Counted from the first letter of the stretch, positions 47,100 through 56,247 are shown. The stretch is DNA of 64,000 nt from Bdellovibrionales bacterium Ga0074137 (GCA_001464715.1 LNDT01000037.1:1-64000); one strand, 5' to 3'. Translations and numbers: made by a program. The notes: generated from the letters alone by a model not told the origin.

Positions 47100-49541
47100 C
47101 TAGGGACTTGGCATCGGTTGAATCAAAACTTGGCGAGGTTTCGACCCATTCGACGGTCCAACAACACCTTGTCCTTCGAACTGATCTATAAGCCGACTCG
47201 CTCGCGGGTAACCAAGTCCAAACTTTCGCTGAATGAGCGATGCGCTGACCGTTTTTTGCGAGGCAATCCACGCAAGAATTTGGTCGTACATTTCATCCAT
47301 GCCGTCATCATCACCAAACGCGGCCCCTTGAACGGCCTGGCCATTGAATGTCGGCTCGTCAGTTCCGCCTTCTAGGGCCCGCATAGCAAGTTCGTCATAC
47401 TCGGGCTCGGCTTGATCTGACCACGACTTCACGACGCGTTCGATTTCTTCATTCGTCAGCCAAGGGGCATGATGTCGCTGCGGACTCGATACGCCAGGTG
47501 ACAGGAACAACATGTCCCCACGTCCAAGAAGTCGCTCGGCCCCTTTTTGATCTAAAATAATTTTGGAATCCAAAAGCCCCGGAACTTTGAAGCTGACTCG
47601 GCCGGGAATATTGGTCTTGATACGGCCCGTGACGATCTCTTTTCGAGGCGTCTGCATTGCAATTATCAGATGGATCCCCGCCGCGCGCGCCATTTGTGTG
47701 AGCCTTACAACACCCTCTTCGACGTGCTGTTTGTTGGTCATCATCAAATCGCCAAACTCCTCAATCACATAGACGATAAAAGGTTGCGGCGTGAAGTAGT
47801 ACATCTCGCCTTTTTTGTTCGCCGCCTCGAGTTCGGCGTTGATCGCGGCGTGCTCTTCAAGCTGCGCCTTAGAAAGTTTCGCAACAGCTTCGTTGAATTC
47901 TTCCAGTTTTCGCATCTTGAAGCGGTTAAAGGATCGATTCCTTTTTTCCATCTCGCGTACGCCCCAGCGAAGGGCCGTGACGGCTTTACCTGGTTCACTG
48001 ATCGGCGGCATCAGCAGGTGGGGAACGTTGTTGAACAAAGTGAGATCGACTTGCTTCGGATCGATCAAAACTAATCGAAGCGTTTTGGGGCTGTGACGGA
48101 AAATAAATCCGACAATAGATGAAACAACGAACACGGATTTACCAGAACCCGTTTGGCCGGCGACCATCATATGTGGCATCGAGCGAAGATCGACGACACG
48201 CGGAGTTCCATCAACTTCACGTCCCAGGCAGATCGGCAGAACTGAATCTTCTTTCCAGAATTTGGCGTCGGCCAGAATGTCTTTTAAGTAAACTGTCTCA
48301 CGATGCGCATTTGATGTCTCGATACCGACGACATCGCGACCTGGAATCGGAGCAATAATTCGAAGCGATTCGGCACTCAGAGCGAGCGCCAGATCATCCG
48401 CGCGGTTCGTAATCGACGTCAGCTGAACATCGGCATTGGGGCGAAACTCAAACAATGTAACCGCGGGTCCCGACTTTGCTGCGACAACTTCACCGTTCAC
48501 GTCGAACTTCGAAAGTTTATCGACAATCGTTTGGGCTTTTTCCTCGATTTCCCTTTTGTCGACACGAATTCGCGTCGCCGGTGGATCGTCAAGAACTGAG
48601 AGGTCAGGAAGCTTCCAGTTCTCAATCTGCCGATTCACCTTCGTCTGAAGTTTCACCGGGCGACGCTTTAACGAAACCAGCTTTTGCGAACCGAGGGCGG
48701 AAGATTCCGTAGCCGTGTCAGCTGTCGGGTTGGACGACGCCTTGGCCGATCCATCGAACCCAGCGCTCGGTTCGTCGTCGTCCGTATCGTCGTCAAAGTC
48801 ATGAGCCATATTTTTTCTAAAATCACTCTTCAGGTCCATCGGCCCCACTGTCCGAGCGGCCAATGGCTCTGCAGCGCGTGGCGGCTTTTTCGCCGGCAGT
48901 GGAATTTTGACGTCAGTTATCCGTTTAAAGAAAGCCGCAAAAATTTTGGGCCATGCGCTGACTCGCTGAAGGGCGCCAGAAAATCCCTGCCACCACTCTT
49001 CGACAGTTTTCTCAGAATAAAATACGACCAACACGGCCGCGACGGTCCAAAGTAAAACGGCGACGCCCAGCGAATTAAAAACGGCAACAAGACCGCGAAC
49101 CATCATGGCGCCAAAAAAACCGCCCACAGCCACGTGGCCATTGAAAAGTTTTAGATCGGCCAAGTGCAGGCTCGCGAGCGCTGTCACGTTCAGAAGCAGT
49201 GCCAGCCCCCACGCGGTGCGAACCAAAGTCGAAGACCCCTCACGCTCGAGAAAAGTTCGCGCAGAAAGTCGCGCACATCCGTAAACGAAGAGCCACGCTC
49301 CCGCGCCAAAACCCTGAAAAAGCAGATCCGCCAAAAAGCTTCCGACAAAGCCACAGGCATTTTTAGCGACTAGGCCCGAGCCCGTGGAATTGAAAGAAGG
49401 ATCCGAGGCGTGAAAAGTCGCCAAAGCCAGCGAGATAAATATCCCGGCGGCGATCCACATTATGCCGACCACATCGCGACGAAGACGATTGACCATGCGT
49501 TGACCAGAACGAGACGACGAAGAGCGGAGACTAACACCCAT
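47100..49541 (-). CDS. ftsK: DNA translocase FtsK/SpoIIIE
   Basis: The 813-residue protein has four N-terminal membrane segments (about 25-180), an acidic/Ser-rich linker (DDDTDDDEPSAG), the alpha/beta motor with Walker A VAGQTGSGKSVFV (about 463-475) and FIVYVIEEFGDLMM, and a C-terminal gamma winged helix (SASLIQRKFGLGYPRASRLI) that reads KOPS sites. It pumps chromosome ends at the division septum and activates XerCD. The linker is short compared with E. coli FtsK. ATG 49541 is used; a TTG two codons upstream is possible. Confidence 0.95.
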   Translation of the reverse strand: MGVSLRSSSSRSGQRMVNRLRRDVVGIMWIAAGIFISLALATFHASDPSFNSTGSGLVAKNACGFVGSFLADLLFQGFGAGAWLFVYGCARLSARTFLEREGSSTLVRTAWGLALLLNVTALASLHLADLKLFNGHVAVGGFFGAMMVRGLVAVFNSLGVAVLLWTVAAVLVVFYSEKTVEEWWQGFSGALQRVSAWPKIFAAFFKRITDVKIPLPAKKPPRAAEPLAARTVGPMDLKSDFRKNMAHDFDDDTDDDEPSAGFDGSAKASSNPTADTATESSALGSQKLVSLKRRPVKLQTKVNRQIENWKLPDLSVLDDPPATRIRVDKREIEEKAQTIVDKLSKFDVNGEVVAAKSGPAVTLFEFRPNADVQLTSITNRADDLALALSAESLRIIAPIPGRDVVGIETSNAHRETVYLKDILADAKFWKEDSVLPICLGREVDGTPRVVDLRSMPHMMVAGQTGSGKSVFVVSSIVGFIFRHSPKTLRLVLIDPKQVDLTLFNNVPHLLMPPISEPGKAVTALRWGVREMEKRNRSFNRFKMRKLEEFNEAVAKLSKAQLEEHAAINAELEAANKKGEMYYFTPQPFIVYVIEEFGDLMMTNKQHVEEGVVRLTQMARAAGIHLIIAMQTPRKEIVTGRIKTNIPGRVSFKVPGLLDSKIILDQKGAERLLGRGDMLFLSPGVSSPQRHHAPWLTNEEIERVVKSWSDQAEPEYDELAMRALEGGTDEPTFNGQAVQGAAFGDDDGMDEMYDQILAWIASQKTVSASLIQRKFGLGYPRASRLIDQFEGQGVVGPSNGSKPRQVLIQPMPSP

Positions 49542-49629
49542 GCTCAAAAGTTTATGCTGAACGCCTTCCAGCTACTAGTATCAGAGCCCTCGACTTGACT
49601 TTGGTAGCGGCACTTTCTAATCCTCCGCC

Positions 49630-50325
49630 ATGCCCGCCGAGACTCCTGAGCCCCACGGGCCCTCTATCAAGAACACACTCAAGATTAATGAGATCTTTCA
49701 CAGCATCCAGGGAGAGTCCTCATGGGTGGGCTTTCCAACAGTTTTTGTTCGAACCTCGGGATGTAATCTTCGCTGCCGGTACTGCGACACGACTTACGCC
49801 TATTACCAGGGCGATCTCCGCTCGCTGAAATCTATTGAATCTGAAATCGAGGGATTCGGTTGCCGCTACGTTTGCCTCACTGGTGGAGAGCCTCTGCTCC
49901 AGCCCGGTTCTTTTGAATTGATGTCCCGTCTCTGTGATCTTGGCTACAATGTTTCTGTCGAAACAGGCGGTTCCCTTGATACGACGTCCATCGATGTACG
50001 TGTGAAAAAAATTATCGACGTAAAAACCCCGGACTCCGGCGCCGCCGACTCTTTTGATCGCGTAAACCTCCCTTCGAACCCCCAATTCTCTGTTGTCAAC
50101 ACGGAATTCAAATTCGTTATTTGCTCGGAAGAAGATTTTTATTGGGCGGAAAAATTCGCCATAGAAAACCAACTCTACGAACACACTCAGGTTTTATTCA
50201 GCCCAGCCCACCAGCGCGTCGACGCGAAATGGCTTGCCACAAAAATTCTTTCCTCCAAAAGCTCTGCGCGCTTGCAAACGCAGCTTCACAAGTTTATCTG
50301 GTCTGCCCACGTTCGCGGTGTTTGA
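49630..50325 (+). CDS. queE: 7-carboxy-7-deazaguanine synthase QueE
   Basis: The 231-residue radical SAM protein has EIFHSIQGESSWVGFPTVFV and the cluster motif CNLRCRYCDT (Cys45, Cys49, Cys52), followed by CLTGGEPLLQP and VSVETGGS. It makes 7-carboxy-7-deazaguanine for queuosine. No other queuosine gene is nearby. It diverges from ftsK across an 82-base spacer; no clear ribosome binding site. Confidence 0.93.
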   Translation: MPAETPEPHGPSIKNTLKINEIFHSIQGESSWVGFPTVFVRTSGCNLRCRYCDTTYAYYQGDLRSLKSIESEIEGFGCRYVCLTGGEPLLQPGSFELMSRLCDLGYNVSVETGGSLDTTSIDVRVKKIIDVKTPDSGAADSFDRVNLPSNPQFSVVNTEFKFVICSEEDFYWAEKFAIENQLYEHTQVLFSPAHQRVDAKWLATKILSSKSSARLQTQLHKFIWSAHVRGV

Positions 50326-50413
50326 TCTTTTCTTTTGAGACGGCTCGGTTCTGCCGAGACCTCGATATTTAAGATCCTTCGTCCAACGAACATATGGTCA
50401 AACATAAAAAGAA

Positions 50414-50959
50414 ATGGATCCATCGATGGCTGAGACTCCCGCTCCTGGTATGAACGGAATGAACCGCGATTCTTCAAGAGACCTTTCCCGCGAAATTCCC
50501 TTCAAAGGCTTGGTGACTTCGGCTACAACCAACCTCTCGGGCAACCTCTCAGGCAACCTTTCGGGCAGTCTGTCTGGTAGCCTCTCAAACAATCTCTCTG
50601 GCACGAACTCGGGTGAAAGAAATATGACGCCAAATTTGAATCCCACTCTGAACCCCAACCTCAACTCGTCCGACAATTTGTTCGTTGCGAACCTTCAAGC
50701 GGTCAGCTTGGAAAAACTCGTGAAGAGCAAACTCGAAGTTCTTTTTCAGCAGCAGCGTGAGGCAAACATTGAGCTCTCGGGCCTCTATGACATCGTCCTC
50801 GAGCAGGTTGAAAAGCCACTGATTGAGCTGGCTCTTCAGTCGCGCAACGGAAACCAAGTTAAAACGGCCCAGCTTCTGGGTATCAATCGCAACACATTGA
50901 AGAAAAAAATCGACAGCTACAAAATTCGCATCAAGCGCGCGTCTCAAAAAGACTCTTAG
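50414..50959 (+). CDS. Fis-like DNA-binding protein with repetitive N-terminus
   Basis: The 181-residue protein ends in a Fis-type helix-turn-helix: VEKPLIELALQSRNGNQVKT, then AQLLGINRNTLKKKIDSY, nearly the Fis/NtrC C-terminal pattern. The first 90 residues are low-complexity: NLSG-type repeats at residues 40-63, then an NPxLN stretch. There is no AAA+ or receiver domain, so it is a nucleoid or regulatory protein rather than a sigma-54 activator. It stands between queE and dnaB. ATG 50414 lacks a strong ribosome binding site; ATG 50426 is an alternative. Confidence 0.8.
   Translation: MDPSMAETPAPGMNGMNRDSSRDLSREIPFKGLVTSATTNLSGNLSGNLSGSLSGSLSNNLSGTNSGERNMTPNLNPTLNPNLNSSDNLFVANLQAVSLEKLVKSKLEVLFQQQREANIELSGLYDIVLEQVEKPLIELALQSRNGNQVKTAQLLGINRNTLKKKIDSYKIRIKRASQKDS
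50531..50602 (+). repeat. Six imperfect 12-bp tandem repeats coding for NLSG/SLSG
   Basis: Units starting at 50531, 50543, 50555, 50567, 50579 and 50591 follow the pattern AACCTCTCGGGC with drift. Being a multiple of three, copy-number changes would keep the frame of the Fis-like protein and change only its linker length. Confidence 0.85.
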
Positions 50960-51222
50960 TCGCTTTTGATCGCTACGGGCCTGAGCCTCTTCGGGCCCTA
51001 AAGACTTATATCGTGACCGCCAAAAAACGATGCCGTGCGCCGCAATGACAGTGTTTCCACAACCAAATCGCATCAGCGGGACATCCTGTTCTACTTGCCT
51101 GTGTCGCCCCCGCATTTTCCGTAAAAATTCTGGTCCATGTGCTTTTGGGCCGCTATACATTTTTCGAAGATGACCGTTGGACAGGTTTCGTTGATGACCG
51201 TTGGTCATGAGGATTGGGGCAA
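50960..51222 (+). promoter_or_regulatory. Upstream region of dnaB with direct repeats
   Basis: No gene is visible in these 263 bases. A perfect 12-base direct repeat GATGACCGTTGG lies at 51169-51180 and 51193-51204, 24 bases apart centre to centre, just upstream of the dnaB start. A possible -10 (TATACA, 51154-51159) precedes it. A GGGCC/GGCCC hairpin near 50979-51000 may end the Fis-like transcript but has no T-run. Confidence 0.45.
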
Positions 51223-52665
51223 ATGGCGACGTACGATCGCACTCGGCAAAAAAAAGAGGATCGTGATCGCGTTCAGCCTATCAACAATGAGGCCGAGCAA
51301 GCCGTCATTGGCGGCCTTCTTCTAAATCCCAACTCATGGGACGATATTTCCTTTTTGATCGGTGAAGAAGATTTCTACAAGCCGGCTCACCAACGCATTT
51401 TCTCGGTACTTCGAGATCTGGCCCTAAAGAGTGAGCCGATTGATCCGATCACAGTTTCAAACTCGCTAGCAGCCCGGTCCGAGCTAGAAGCCGTTGGCGG
51501 CCAAGCCTATCTCGCTGAAATGATGAATGCGTTTCCTGTCGCCGGAAACATCGAGCAGTACGCAAAAATCGTTGCCGAAAAATCGACGGTCCGAAAAGTC
51601 ATTCAGACCGGAACCGAGATGGTGGAAAAGGCCTACACCAATGACTTCGAATCTGTCGAAGGTCTTGTCGATGAATTCGAAGGTCGTATCTTTAAACTGA
51701 ACGACGAAAAAACGACAGACGGTCCTGTGTCGGCCGCGGATCTCGTGCGTTCGGGCATGAACAAGCTGACCGAGCTTTCGGAACGAAATAGCGAAGTTAC
51801 GGGCGTCGCCAGCGGTTTTAAAGAACTCGACCGAATGACCGCTGGATTTCAGAAAGGCGAGATGACGATCGTCGCTGCCCGTCCGTCGATGGGAAAAACG
51901 GCTTTTTCTTTAAATATCGCAACCCACGTTGTATTGCGTGAAAAGAAATCTCTTCTCTATTTTTCGATCGAGATGAATCGCGATCAAATGATGATGCGTA
52001 TTCTCGGCTGCGAGGGCCGCGTCGGCTTGAATGAGCTTCGCACGGGAAAACTGAGTGATGCCGGCTGGCAGCGCATTATTGATAAAGCGACCAAGATTGG
52101 CGAGACGAATCTCTTTATCGATGACGCCAGTATGGTGACGCCGATGTCGATTCGGTCCAAGGCTCGGAAGATCAAAGCCCGGTACGGACTCGATATGATC
52201 ATGATCGACTACTTGCAGCTCATGAAGCTGGGTCAAAAGACGGACAATCGCGAACGCGAAGTTTCTGAAATTTCACAAAGTTTAAAAGCTCTCGCCAAGG
52301 ACTTACAGGTTCCAGTGATTGCTCTGGCTCAGGTGAATCGAGGCTCCGAGGGGCGCAGCGACCGAAGACCCAACGTTTCCGATCTTCGCGAATCTGGATC
52401 GATTGAACAAGACGCCGATTTGATCATGTCACTTTACCGAGAAGATTATTACGACCGCGAGAATCCGGACGTAAAAGGTATTTCCGAAGTGATCATCGGA
52501 AAGCAGCGTAACGGCCCCGTTGGAACCGTAAAACTTCGATGGGAATCCAATATCGGGCGTTTCTCTGATCTCGAGCAGGGTGGGTCGGATCATCCGCTTC
52601 CCCCGCCACCTCCTTCGGCCACGGCCTACCGTCGTAAACCTCCAGGTCCAGGCGCAAACGCTTAA
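51223..52665 (+). CDS. dnaB: Replicative DNA helicase DnaB
   Basis: The 480-residue hexameric helicase has the N-terminal primase-binding domain (INNEAEQAVIGGLLLNPNSW) and the RecA-like motor with Walker A ARPSMGKTAF, DMIMIDYLQLM, ALAQVNRG and the arginine-finger region RDQM/ RRPNVSDLRESGSIEQDAD. No intein is present. The C-terminus adds a Pro-rich tail. ATG 51223 has AGGA nine bases upstream; the frame is open to 51214 (TTG). Confidence 0.96.
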   Translation: MATYDRTRQKKEDRDRVQPINNEAEQAVIGGLLLNPNSWDDISFLIGEEDFYKPAHQRIFSVLRDLALKSEPIDPITVSNSLAARSELEAVGGQAYLAEMMNAFPVAGNIEQYAKIVAEKSTVRKVIQTGTEMVEKAYTNDFESVEGLVDEFEGRIFKLNDEKTTDGPVSAADLVRSGMNKLTELSERNSEVTGVASGFKELDRMTAGFQKGEMTIVAARPSMGKTAFSLNIATHVVLREKKSLLYFSIEMNRDQMMMRILGCEGRVGLNELRTGKLSDAGWQRIIDKATKIGETNLFIDDASMVTPMSIRSKARKIKARYGLDMIMIDYLQLMKLGQKTDNREREVSEISQSLKALAKDLQVPVIALAQVNRGSEGRSDRRPNVSDLRESGSIEQDADLIMSLYREDYYDRENPDVKGISEVIIGKQRNGPVGTVKLRWESNIGRFSDLEQGGSDHPLPPPPPSATAYRRKPPGPGANA

Positions 52666-52853
52666 CCAGAGCACCTCTGCGACGACGCCATTACCGTCGC
52701 TGATTCGATACATCTTCCGCTGAACTCGACCTTGGATGGGATTCCTATCAGGCCGCCAGGTTAAATTCAGCATCCCTTGTCTTGCTCGCTAACCGCAGGA
52801 TGGAATGAGGCTGTCTTCTCAGTATGAAATTGAAAGCCACCATGGAGGGCGGC
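52666..52853 (+). other. Spacer downstream of dnaB
   Basis: This 188-base stretch holds a perfect six-base-pair hairpin (GCGACG 52679-52684, CGTCGC 52695-52700, ten-base loop) about 14 bases after the dnaB stop, without a T-run. Otherwise I see nothing except the upstream region of the next small gene. Confidence 0.35.
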
Positions 52854-53216
52854 ATGCACGGGATGGAACTCCTGAACGAACTGTCGGCCGCAACTGGGTT
52901 ACCAGATGAACTTATTGGCGAAGAGCTAAGTCGTATTGTTTCGAATGCCGGCAAAACAACCGACTCCATTACGCTCGACGAACTTCGAGAAATGCTGGCA
53001 TCGTACCTTCAAGATGTTTTGCTCGACGCTAAAGATTCGTTTCTTGTCGAAGTGAATTCAGAATTCTTCGACGAACGAGAAGTCCAACCAGTGACCGGGG
53101 CACAAAAAAAAATGGCGGCCGAAACCACCATTAAAAATGAAACCCCTGCGGCCACAGTCGTTGAATTTGCTTCCTATCGCACGACAAAAAGCCCCGACTG
53201 CGTAAGCGGCGAATAA
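52854..53216 (+). CDS. Small acidic protein of unknown function
   Basis: The 120-residue cytoplasmic protein is helical and acidic in its first 75 residues (LSAATGLPDELIGEELSRIV, then LDELREMLASYLQDVLLDAK), with a polar tail. No family is recognised. GGAGG five bases before ATG 52854 selects this start; the frame is open from an ATG at 52824. It faces rplI convergently. A hairpin (AGCGGC 53205-53210, GCCGCT 53217-53222) spans its stop codon. Confidence 0.55.
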   Translation: MHGMELLNELSAATGLPDELIGEELSRIVSNAGKTTDSITLDELREMLASYLQDVLLDAKDSFLVEVNSEFFDEREVQPVTGAQKKMAAETTIKNETPAATVVEFASYRTTKSPDCVSGE

Positions 53217-53243
53217 GCCGCTCAGGAAAAAACGCTGTTTCTC

Positions 53244-53687
53244 TTAGGCGCGCTCTACGACGATCGTAAGTGTCGTCTCAAGGCCCTCACCAAGCTTAAC
53301 AACCGCTTTGTGGCTACCAAGAAGGCGGATCGGCTCTTCAAGAACGATATCGCGGCGATCGACCGAGAAACCATGCTTCTCAAGCTCGTTCGAAATATCG
53401 TTGTTCGTAACAGATCCGAAAAGCTTGTCCGCTTCGCCGGCCGTCGCTTTGATGACGACGTTAACGCCCTTCAGCTTCGCGATGACAGCCTGACGCTCGG
53501 CCAAGGCCTTTTTCATCTTCGCTTCGGCAGATCGTTTCAAGTGTTCGAACTCCGCCATACGCTTTTCAGTCGCTTCCGAAGCCAGAAGGCGTGGGAAAAG
53601 AAAGTTGCGTGCGTATCCAGCGGCAACGCTGACAAGCTCTCCGACTTTTCCAAGGTTCTTTACATCTTTTTGAAGGATGACTTTCAT
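53244..53687 (-). CDS. rplI: 50S ribosomal protein bL9
   Basis: The 147-residue protein matches L9: [36 protein letters not shown], the long connecting helix and the C-terminal domain ([20 protein letters not shown]). GGGAG six bases before the ATG at 53687. It is the last gene of an rpsF/rplI cluster that lacks rpsR. Confidence 0.96.
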   Translation of the reverse strand: MKVILQKDVKNLGKVGELVSVAAGYARNFLFPRLLASEATEKRMAEFEHLKRSAEAKMKKALAERQAVIAKLKGVNVVIKATAGEADKLFGSVTNNDISNELEKHGFSVDRRDIVLEEPIRLLGSHKAVVKLGEGLETTLTIVVERA

Positions 53688-53736
53688 AAACAACTCCCCT
53701 GACTCAAGTCAGATTTAAATACTTCCAATTAAAATT

Positions 53737-54624
53737 CTAAAGCTCGGCTTTCGGTCCGACAGGTCGACGGGTCAGTCGACTTCGAATCTCAAGCCAGTAG
53801 TCCGCAACCCCAACCACGGCCACAACAAGGGCCAGTTGAAATATCAGAACAAAACCAATCAAAATTCTCCAAAGTGGCCCAACGCCGTAAAAAGCAAAAG
53901 CCTTAAACGCGACCGCCATACCTTGGAAAAAATAAAGCACGATAACGACGTTCAGAGCGTTGGCTCCAACCACGGTTACCATCTTGATGTCGTGCCGAGT
54001 GAACGCCGCTAACAGCGCCAACATCAAAGCGTAGACACCAACGTCCCAAACTTTAAAATCAAGCCAGCTGGCATCAGCTTCTGTCTCTGCACGAAGGCGC
54101 GACTGAAGAAAACGAAGCCACGTTCGCTCGCTGAGAACCGCCAACGCCAAAGTCGCCAGTCCCATGATCACAAGAGCCGACGGCATCTGGGAAACCACTT
54201 GCTCCACATCGAATTCAACCGCGGGGTAGGTTTCCTTCATCTTGAGCGCCATGGGTTCAACCCATTTCGTCAACCAAGCCGCCGGGCTGATTTTCATCGA
54301 TCGACACCAAGCTCCAAAGCCTGTTCCGACAGCGGCGACCAGTGCAACAATCGAAACCATCGCACTCGCACCGCGACCCGCTCCCCAGCCTTCCATCTCT
54401 GTGTAGAGACCTACGACCAATGCGACCGCTGCAAAAGCGCACGCCGCGAGAGGAAGTCCGCCGAACCACAGAGCCGCTGTTATCGATGCCGATACAGGCC
54501 AGAAAACCCAGAACGGAGACGAAAGGCGAAGGGCGCGCAAAGGCCCCGATGCAAGTAGCACCGTCGCCCAGCTGAATGCCGTTGCCAGCACCCAGAGTCC
54601 AATGTGGCGGAGTAAGCCGCTCAC
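53737..54624 (-). CDS. DUF2232/YybS-like polytopic membrane protein
   Basis: The 295-residue protein has about seven to eight hydrophobic segments (for example SITAALWFGGLPLAACAFAA, VSIVALVAAVGTGFGAW, LYFFQGMAVAFKAFAFYGVG). The layout and its place between rpsF and rplI match the YybS/DUF2232 family, seen at this locus in several phyla. Function unknown; possibly a channel or assembly factor. It follows rpsF by 41 bases. Confidence 0.7.
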   Translation of the reverse strand: MSGLLRHIGLWVLATAFSWATVLLASGPLRALRLSSPFWVFWPVSASITAALWFGGLPLAACAFAAVALVVGLYTEMEGWGAGRGASAMVSIVALVAAVGTGFGAWCRSMKISPAAWLTKWVEPMALKMKETYPAVEFDVEQVVSQMPSALVIMGLATLALAVLSERTWLRFLQSRLRAETEADASWLDFKVWDVGVYALMLALLAAFTRHDIKMVTVVGANALNVVIVLYFFQGMAVAFKAFAFYGVGPLWRILIGFVLIFQLALVVAVVGVADYWLEIRSRLTRRPVGPKAEL

Positions 54625-54665
54625 AAGTCACCCTTCTTTCTTAAGAAACAAGTTCGAGATTTATT

Positions 54666-55229
54666 TTAAGCGTCGTCGCCGTCGTCGCCCACGCCATCGG
54701 AGTCGCCGTCATCATCACCGCGTCCGCCGCCGAAGCCGCCGCCGAAGTCATCGCGACGTCCACGTCCACCACCGAAACCACCACCTTCGTCATCGCGACG
54801 AGGGCCACGGCCCGCTGATTTTCGTGCTTGGAATTTCGCTTCGCGCTCTTTTTCACGAGCGGCGCTCTCTGCGAGCGAATTGCGGAATCCTTCGAGGTAC
54901 GTATTCAGATCAGTTCCCTCATCGAGAACTGTGTGCATGAAACGAAGAACGTGATCGTTGATACGCATCGTTCGCTCAAGCTCCATGATTGCCTGTGGGC
55001 TCGCCATGAATGTCGAGTGGAAGAACACCGCGGCTTTGTTTTTGCCGATCTGGTTGGCGAGCTTTCGCTTGCCCCATGTATCGAGGTGCTTAACTTCGCC
55101 ACCGAACTGCTCTTCGATGATCGTTTTGTTCTTCTTGAAGAGATTTTTCTGATCATCTTCGGACGCGTCGGGGTTCATTAAAACAACGACTTCATAAGGA
55201 CGCACGTAAGGGCGCTTTTCTAACTGCAT
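54666..55229 (-). CDS. rpsF: 30S ribosomal protein bS6 with Gly/Arg/Asp-rich tail
   Basis: The first 100 or so residues are S6: RPYEVVVLMNPDASEDDQKN, DTWGKRKLANQIGKNKAAVF, TMRINDHVLRFMHTVL. The protein then carries a tail of about 65 residues rich in Gly, Arg and Asp (RDDEGGGFGGGRGRRDDFGG), ending very acidic (DGDSDGVGDDGDDA). RGG-like tails bind RNA in other proteins. ATG 55229 has GGAAGG three bases upstream; the frame to 55298 is not used. Confidence 0.95.
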   Translation of the reverse strand: MQLEKRPYVRPYEVVVLMNPDASEDDQKNLFKKNKTIIEEQFGGEVKHLDTWGKRKLANQIGKNKAAVFFHSTFMASPQAIMELERTMRINDHVLRFMHTVLDEGTDLNTYLEGFRNSLAESAAREKEREAKFQARKSAGRGPRRDDEGGGFGGGRGRRDDFGGGFGGGRGDDDGDSDGVGDDGDDA

Positions 55230-55395
55230 GTCCCTTCCTTTCGGATGGCCCAGTTCTTCTGGGCGTAAGCCCCCGGCCGGACAAGTGGCTAGGAGCAAGG
55301 TTTCTAACTCGAGGGACTTGGACTAGCATGCTGAACCGACATACACAAGGACCGACCAGACCGATGAAACGAGACTCCCCGATCGGCCCATAAAC
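55230..55395. promoter_or_regulatory. rpsF / FHA-gene divergent region with S6 leader hairpin
   Basis: A perfect hairpin (GCCCAG 55248-55253, CTGGGC 55259-55264, loop of five) lies about 20 bases before the rpsF start, next to CCG and the GGAAGG ribosome binding site. The S6:S18 autoregulatory leader known from other bacteria has a hairpin plus an exposed CCG, so this is a candidate; I cannot confirm its fold. Confidence 0.45.
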
Positions 55396-56184
55396 GTGCA
55401 GAATTATTCGAGGAAGATATCGAATCTGCTCCCGAAAGGTCGATTGGAACAACCGCAGCTCCTTTTACGAGTTCTCGATGGTCCCCACAAAGGGACTCGG
55501 GCCCCCGTGCGCGAGGGGTTTACAATGGGGCGAAAGGATGGGGACCTGGTCTTAAAGGACCCAAAAATGTCCGTCCAGCACGCTCGTATCGAGTGGAGGG
55601 ACAGCGAGTGGGTTCTTGTCGATTTGGGATCATCGAACAAATTAAAGGTCGACGGTGATCGCTACGGCGAAGTCGTGCTTTATCCGGGTCTTCAGGTCAC
55701 TGTCGGCTCAACGACATTTGAAGTTCTTGAGAAGCCGCGGTCCGAGCGCGTCAAACCCGACGAATTGGAATTTACGGGATCGGTCGAAGTTCCCGCCGAG
55801 ACAATAACCTGGCGTGAAATTCTTTCGTCACTGGTCGCGAGACTCGAGGCCGCCAAGCCCACTCATCCACCAACGGAGATACGGCCCTTTCCCAAGACCG
55901 TGAAACTTGAGTTCATTTCTGGGGTTCAGCACGGAACGGTCTGGCATTTAGGCTACGGACCGCGCGTGGCAGGATCGAACTCCTTCGATCTTCCGTTGTT
56001 CGACGACGCCGCGGCCGAGTCATGCTTTCTCATTGAAACGTCGGAAGGAAAAATTCTGATGCGCTCTGGCTCGGGCGCGATTGTTCGACTCAATGGCCAT
56101 GTCGCTACAACCGATCCCACCGAACTTCGATCCGGGGACCGCATTGAATTTGGAAAAACCCGCATCCGCGTGTTGATGGAATAG
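55396..56184 (+). CDS. FHA domain protein (possibly two FHA modules)
   Basis: The 262-residue protein has an N-terminal FHA domain (about 22-112) with the phosphothreonine-binding motif: FTMGRKDGDLVL, then MSVQHARIEW and DLGSSNKLKVDG (usual SxxH and NG positions). The C-terminal part (about 165-262) has the pattern of a second FHA fold (YGPRVAGSNSFDLPLFDDAA, GAIVRLNGHVAT) with weaker motifs. It should read phosphorylated proteins; no kinase is near. Start GTG 55396 without a clear ribosome binding site. Confidence 0.82.
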   Translation: MQNYSRKISNLLPKGRLEQPQLLLRVLDGPHKGTRAPVREGFTMGRKDGDLVLKDPKMSVQHARIEWRDSEWVLVDLGSSNKLKVDGDRYGEVVLYPGLQVTVGSTTFEVLEKPRSERVKPDELEFTGSVEVPAETITWREILSSLVARLEAAKPTHPPTEIRPFPKTVKLEFISGVQHGTVWHLGYGPRVAGSNSFDLPLFDDAAAESCFLIETSEGKILMRSGSGAIVRLNGHVATTDPTELRSGDRIEFGKTRIRVLME

Positions 56185-56247
56185 TGTTGTTGAAATAAAC
56201 GAGATTACGAAAACGCAGAAAAAATACTGAAGAAAACCGAGACCCAC

